From contig JAKBFR010000115.1 in the NCBI GenBank assembly GCA_021837545.1, positions 1 through 7,580 of the forward strand: a stretch of 7,580 nt of DNA. The letters are read 5' to 3'. The notes under the pieces were generated by a model that saw only the letters and a list, made by a program, of their open reading frames with translations, was not told the DNA's origin and made no database searches. This stretch comes from Bacillota bacterium (GTDB lineage Bacteria; Bacillota_A; Clostridia; Clostridiales; Clostridiaceae). A program made the position numbers and the translations under genes. Shown here in pieces: positions 6,001-7,580 of the stretch (positions within the stretch are counted from its first letter, which is position 1; each line of letters starts with the position of its first letter).

Positions 6001-6921
6001 GAAAAGATTAATAAGGGTATTGTATTTAGTGGCATATTAACTTTAGCAATAGTATCACTAATAAGTTTGATTTTATCAAAACAATTTTCTAAACCTATAA
6101 AAGAAGTTTCAAATACTTCTGTAAATTTATCAAGGGATAATTATGATTCCAGGTCAAATATAAAAAGCAACATTGAGGAAATTAGAAATTTAACTGAGAG
6201 TATAAATTCTTTAGGTGACAAACTTAATAGTCAAGATTTGCTCCGAAAAAGGCTTATTTCAGATATATCTCATGAAATAAGAACTCCTCTTAATGTATTG
6301 CAAAATAATTTAGAAGCAATGATAGATGGGATAATACCTACAACACCTGATAGACTTAATAATTTAAATGATGAAGTAATAAGATTTGGAAAGCTTTTAA
6401 ACAATTTAAATGCTTTAAAGGAAATTGAGGCTGATGAAATAGCTCTTAATTTAGGATTAGTTAATATGGATGAACTTCTTTCAGCTGTGATTAGCGACTT
6501 TTCTATTGCAGCTGATGAAAGAAATATAGAATTAATTATGAATAAAGAAGAGAATAAGGATTTTACAGTACTAGGTGATTATGATAACTTAAAACAAGTT
6601 TTTATAAATTTAATATCTAATGGAATTAAATTTACTAATATTAATGGAACAGTGTGCATCAATCTTAGTAGTGACATAAATTCTGTTATCATTCAAATTA
6701 AGGATAATGGTATGGGTATTAAAAAAGAAGATTTGGCTTTTATTTTTGAAAGAATGTATCGTGGAGATAAAAGTAGACAAAGAATTGAAGGTAGTGGCAT
6801 AGGACTTACTATAGTGAAGAGGATATTAACACTACACTCTGCAACTATTGATGTAGAAAGTGAGGAAAATAAGGGGACTACATTTACCGTATGTATACAT
6901 AAAAATAGTAAAATTATATAG
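6001..6921 (+). pseudogene. Sensor histidine kinase, N-terminally truncated or frameshifted (HAMP-HisKA-HATPase)
   Basis: The frame opens after a stop at 5995-5997 and reads directly into a membrane helix (GIVFSGILTLAIVSLISLIL). It continues into a HAMP linker (SKPIKEV), a HisKA domain (SHEIRTPLN) and a complete HATPase domain. Numbering from the TTG at 6067, the phospho-acceptor is His69, the N-box Asn185 (NLISNG), the G1 box DNGMG 213-217 and the G2 box GSGIGL 242-247. The TTG is the only usual start codon in frame, but it falls inside the helix, so a protein from there (284 aa) would lack the membrane anchor. The first helix and sensor domain of a normal kinase are absent. An ATG at 5999 would be in frame if the AAAA run at 6002-6005 had one more A, giving MKKINKGI; it has only a poor ribosome site. 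No response regulator is in the window. The catalytic core looks intact, so a soluble kinase fragment cannot be excluded. Confidence 0.8.
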
Positions 6922-7225
6922 TTACCTCAGGTGTTAAAAAAGCTAATATAAGTCTTAGACTTTTAAGAATTTAAATACGCCTTGAATATATAGTCAATTT
7001 TATGGTATTGCTAATTAAAAATATCATCAATGAATAGATTAGATTATATTACAGTAAGAAGATTACCAGACATGGATTATGAATAAATTTAATTCGGAAA
7101 ATGTAGTTCAGTATGAATCTTTCGTGCTATACGATTAAAGTCTTTGCATATAATGGCAGGGGCTTTATTTATTTGAAATAAATATATAGAAGAGTGCAAT
7201 TTTTACTAATATTTTTATAAACAGG
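6922..7225. other. Intergenic region after the histidine kinase; no gene recognised
   Basis: This is the main part of the 488 bases without a gene between the kinase and the start at 7410. It contains two hairpins: a small one at 6950-6962 (AAGTC-N3-GACTT, then TT) and a longer one at 7137-7166, annotated separately. An 18-codon frame (7030-7086, MNRLDYITV...) has no ribosome binding site and is not called. An AT palindrome, TATTTATT-TGA-AATAAATA, lies at 7166-7184. No recognisable coding remnant, transposon end or RNA gene was seen on either strand. Confidence 0.5.
7137..7175 (+). terminator. Possible Rho-independent terminator, + strand
   Basis: AAAGTCTTTGC (7137-7147) can pair along all 11 positions with GCAGGGGCTTT (7156-7166) across an 8-nt loop, using three G-U pairs. 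Because of those wobbles the stem works only in the + strand transcript. It is followed by ATTTATTT, an imperfect U tract. It lies 215 nt after the kinase stop and would insulate the Fur-box promoter downstream. Confidence 0.5.
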
Positions 7226-7254
7226 TTGCATTATTTTTCGACATAAACTATAAT
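7226..7254 (+). promoter_or_regulatory. Strong sigma-A type promoter of the gene at 7410
   Basis: TTGCAT (7226-7231) and a perfect TATAAT (7249-7254) are separated by 17 nt. The predicted start is near 7261, leaving a leader of about 149 nt. This is the clearest promoter in the window, and it is overlapped by Fur-like sites. Confidence 0.75.
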
Positions 7255-7308
7255 GATAATCAAGATGAAGTGATAATAGTTTTCAATCAATTGAAATTGA
7301 ATTCAATT
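7249..7308. promoter_or_regulatory. Cluster of Fur-like operators over the -10 box and transcription start
   Basis: Several overlapping inverted repeats fill 60 bases. Positions 7249-7267 match the classical 19-bp Fur box (GATAATGATAATCATTATC) at 15 of 19 bases. TGATAATAGTTTTCA (7271-7285) matches the 7-1-7 Fur motif TGATAAT-N-ATTATCA at 12 of 14. TTTCAAT-CA-ATTGAAA (7281-7296) is a perfect inverted repeat, and AATTGAATTCAATT (7295-7308) is a perfect 14-bp palindrome. Iron-bound Fur here would block the promoter. PerR or Zur use related boxes and are alternatives, but an iron-transport product downstream would favour Fur. Confidence 0.6.
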
Positions 7309-7393
7309 CTAATTCTTAAAAAAATAGAAAAACATATATAAATTATTCTTCCACAATATTTTAAAAAACATAAAAATCAAAATTACAAAAGAT

Positions 7394-7400
7394 AAAGGAG
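7394..7400 (+). promoter_or_regulatory. Ribosome binding site that fixes a TTG start
   Basis: AAAGGAG lies 9 nt before the TTG at 7410. The nearby GTG at 7402 is in a different frame that stops after five codons, so TTG is the start. Confidence 0.75.
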
Positions 7401-7409
7401 TGATAACTG

Positions 7410-7580
7410 TTGCGTAAATTATTTACATTGATATTGGTAGCATTTTTAATATTGCCAATATTCACTATTAAAGCCTTTGCGGCAGATGCGAAGGTAGAGC
7501 TATCTAAAAGTAATGAATTTATTGAAAAATCAATAGAAGCTGTGAAAACTGATGATCTTTCTAAAGGGAAAGATTTATAT
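7410..7580 (+). CDS. Exported protein, 5' end only; probable FTR1/EfeU-type iron permease
   Basis: The first 57 codons of a gene run off the right edge. It starts with TTG, supported by AAAGGAG 9 nt upstream. Residues 1-24 form a clear signal peptide: MRKLF, a long hydrophobic core (LILVAFLILPIF), then KAFA before ADA, with cleavage likely after residue 24. The mature start (about 26-57) is a charged amphipathic helix (VELSKSNEFIEKSIEAVK, then DDLSKGKDLY). This resembles the extracytoplasmic N-terminal helical domain of Gram-positive FTR1 iron permeases, where a similar spaced helix pair precedes the membrane region. The Fur-like operator cluster at the promoter independently points to iron. 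The membrane part with its REXXE motifs is not visible, so the family call is tentative; another iron-regulated exported or surface protein is possible. Confidence 0.7.
   Translation, partial: MRKLFTLILVAFLILPIFTIKAFAADAKVELSKSNEFIEKSIEAVKTDDLSKGKDLY

Noticed and set aside
6066..6080. TTTGAT-N3-ATCAAA palindrome resembling an FNR box
   Set aside because: The spacer is 3 nt instead of 4, and it lies within the kinase reading frame where the bases are explained by codons.
7030..7086. Eighteen-codon frame MNRLDYITV...
   Set aside because: There is no ribosome binding site and no recognisable similarity; an open frame of this length is expected by chance.

Overview
The window is AT-rich, Gram-positive-type DNA, most likely from a Clostridium sensu stricto or a close relative. 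The support is very A/T-biased codon use, strong AGGAGG-type ribosome binding sites, occasional TTG/GTG starts, AT-rich intergenic regions and a gene set typical of anaerobic Firmicutes. No rRNA, tRNA, CRISPR array, integrase or complete insertion sequence was seen.

Region 1 (1-2970) is a nitrosative-stress / iron-sulfur module on the + strand. It holds the C-terminal two thirds of hybrid cluster protein (Hcp), then a Crp/Fnr regulator with an N-terminal cysteine cluster, then a ScdA/YtfE-type di-iron protein that repairs iron-sulfur clusters. The regulator's recognition helix has the FNR-type E..SR pattern. A near-consensus FNR box (TTGAT-N4-ATCAC) lies upstream of the repair gene, centred at -41.5 from the start predicted by a TATAAT -10 box. 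I infer a local circuit in which the regulator activates the repair gene, and perhaps hcp, whose promoter is outside the window. A long hairpin between convergent genes closes the block.

Region 2 (3020-5285) is on the - strand. It holds a 580-aa EAL-CBS-CBS-GGDEF protein predicted to turn over cyclic di-GMP. Upstream of it lies a small two-helix membrane protein resembling the membrane half of RseC/SoxR-reducing proteins, with an irregular start region.

Region 3 (5286-7409) looks worn. It holds a methionine-rich secreted protein with an internal duplication, then a histidine kinase that has lost its normal N-terminus. The stretches on either side are non-coding, and no response regulator is present. 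I read this as the remains of a two-component locus.

Region 4 (7226-7580) opens a new gene with a clear promoter (TTGCAT-N17-TATAAT) overlapped by several Fur-like inverted repeats. The gene encodes an exported protein that runs off the window; its first 57 residues resemble the N-terminus of FTR1/EfeU-type iron permeases. NO defence, Fe-S repair and iron uptake would fit together physiologically. I found no clearly new multi-gene system; the best leads are the regulator/FNR-box circuit and the eroded kinase locus.
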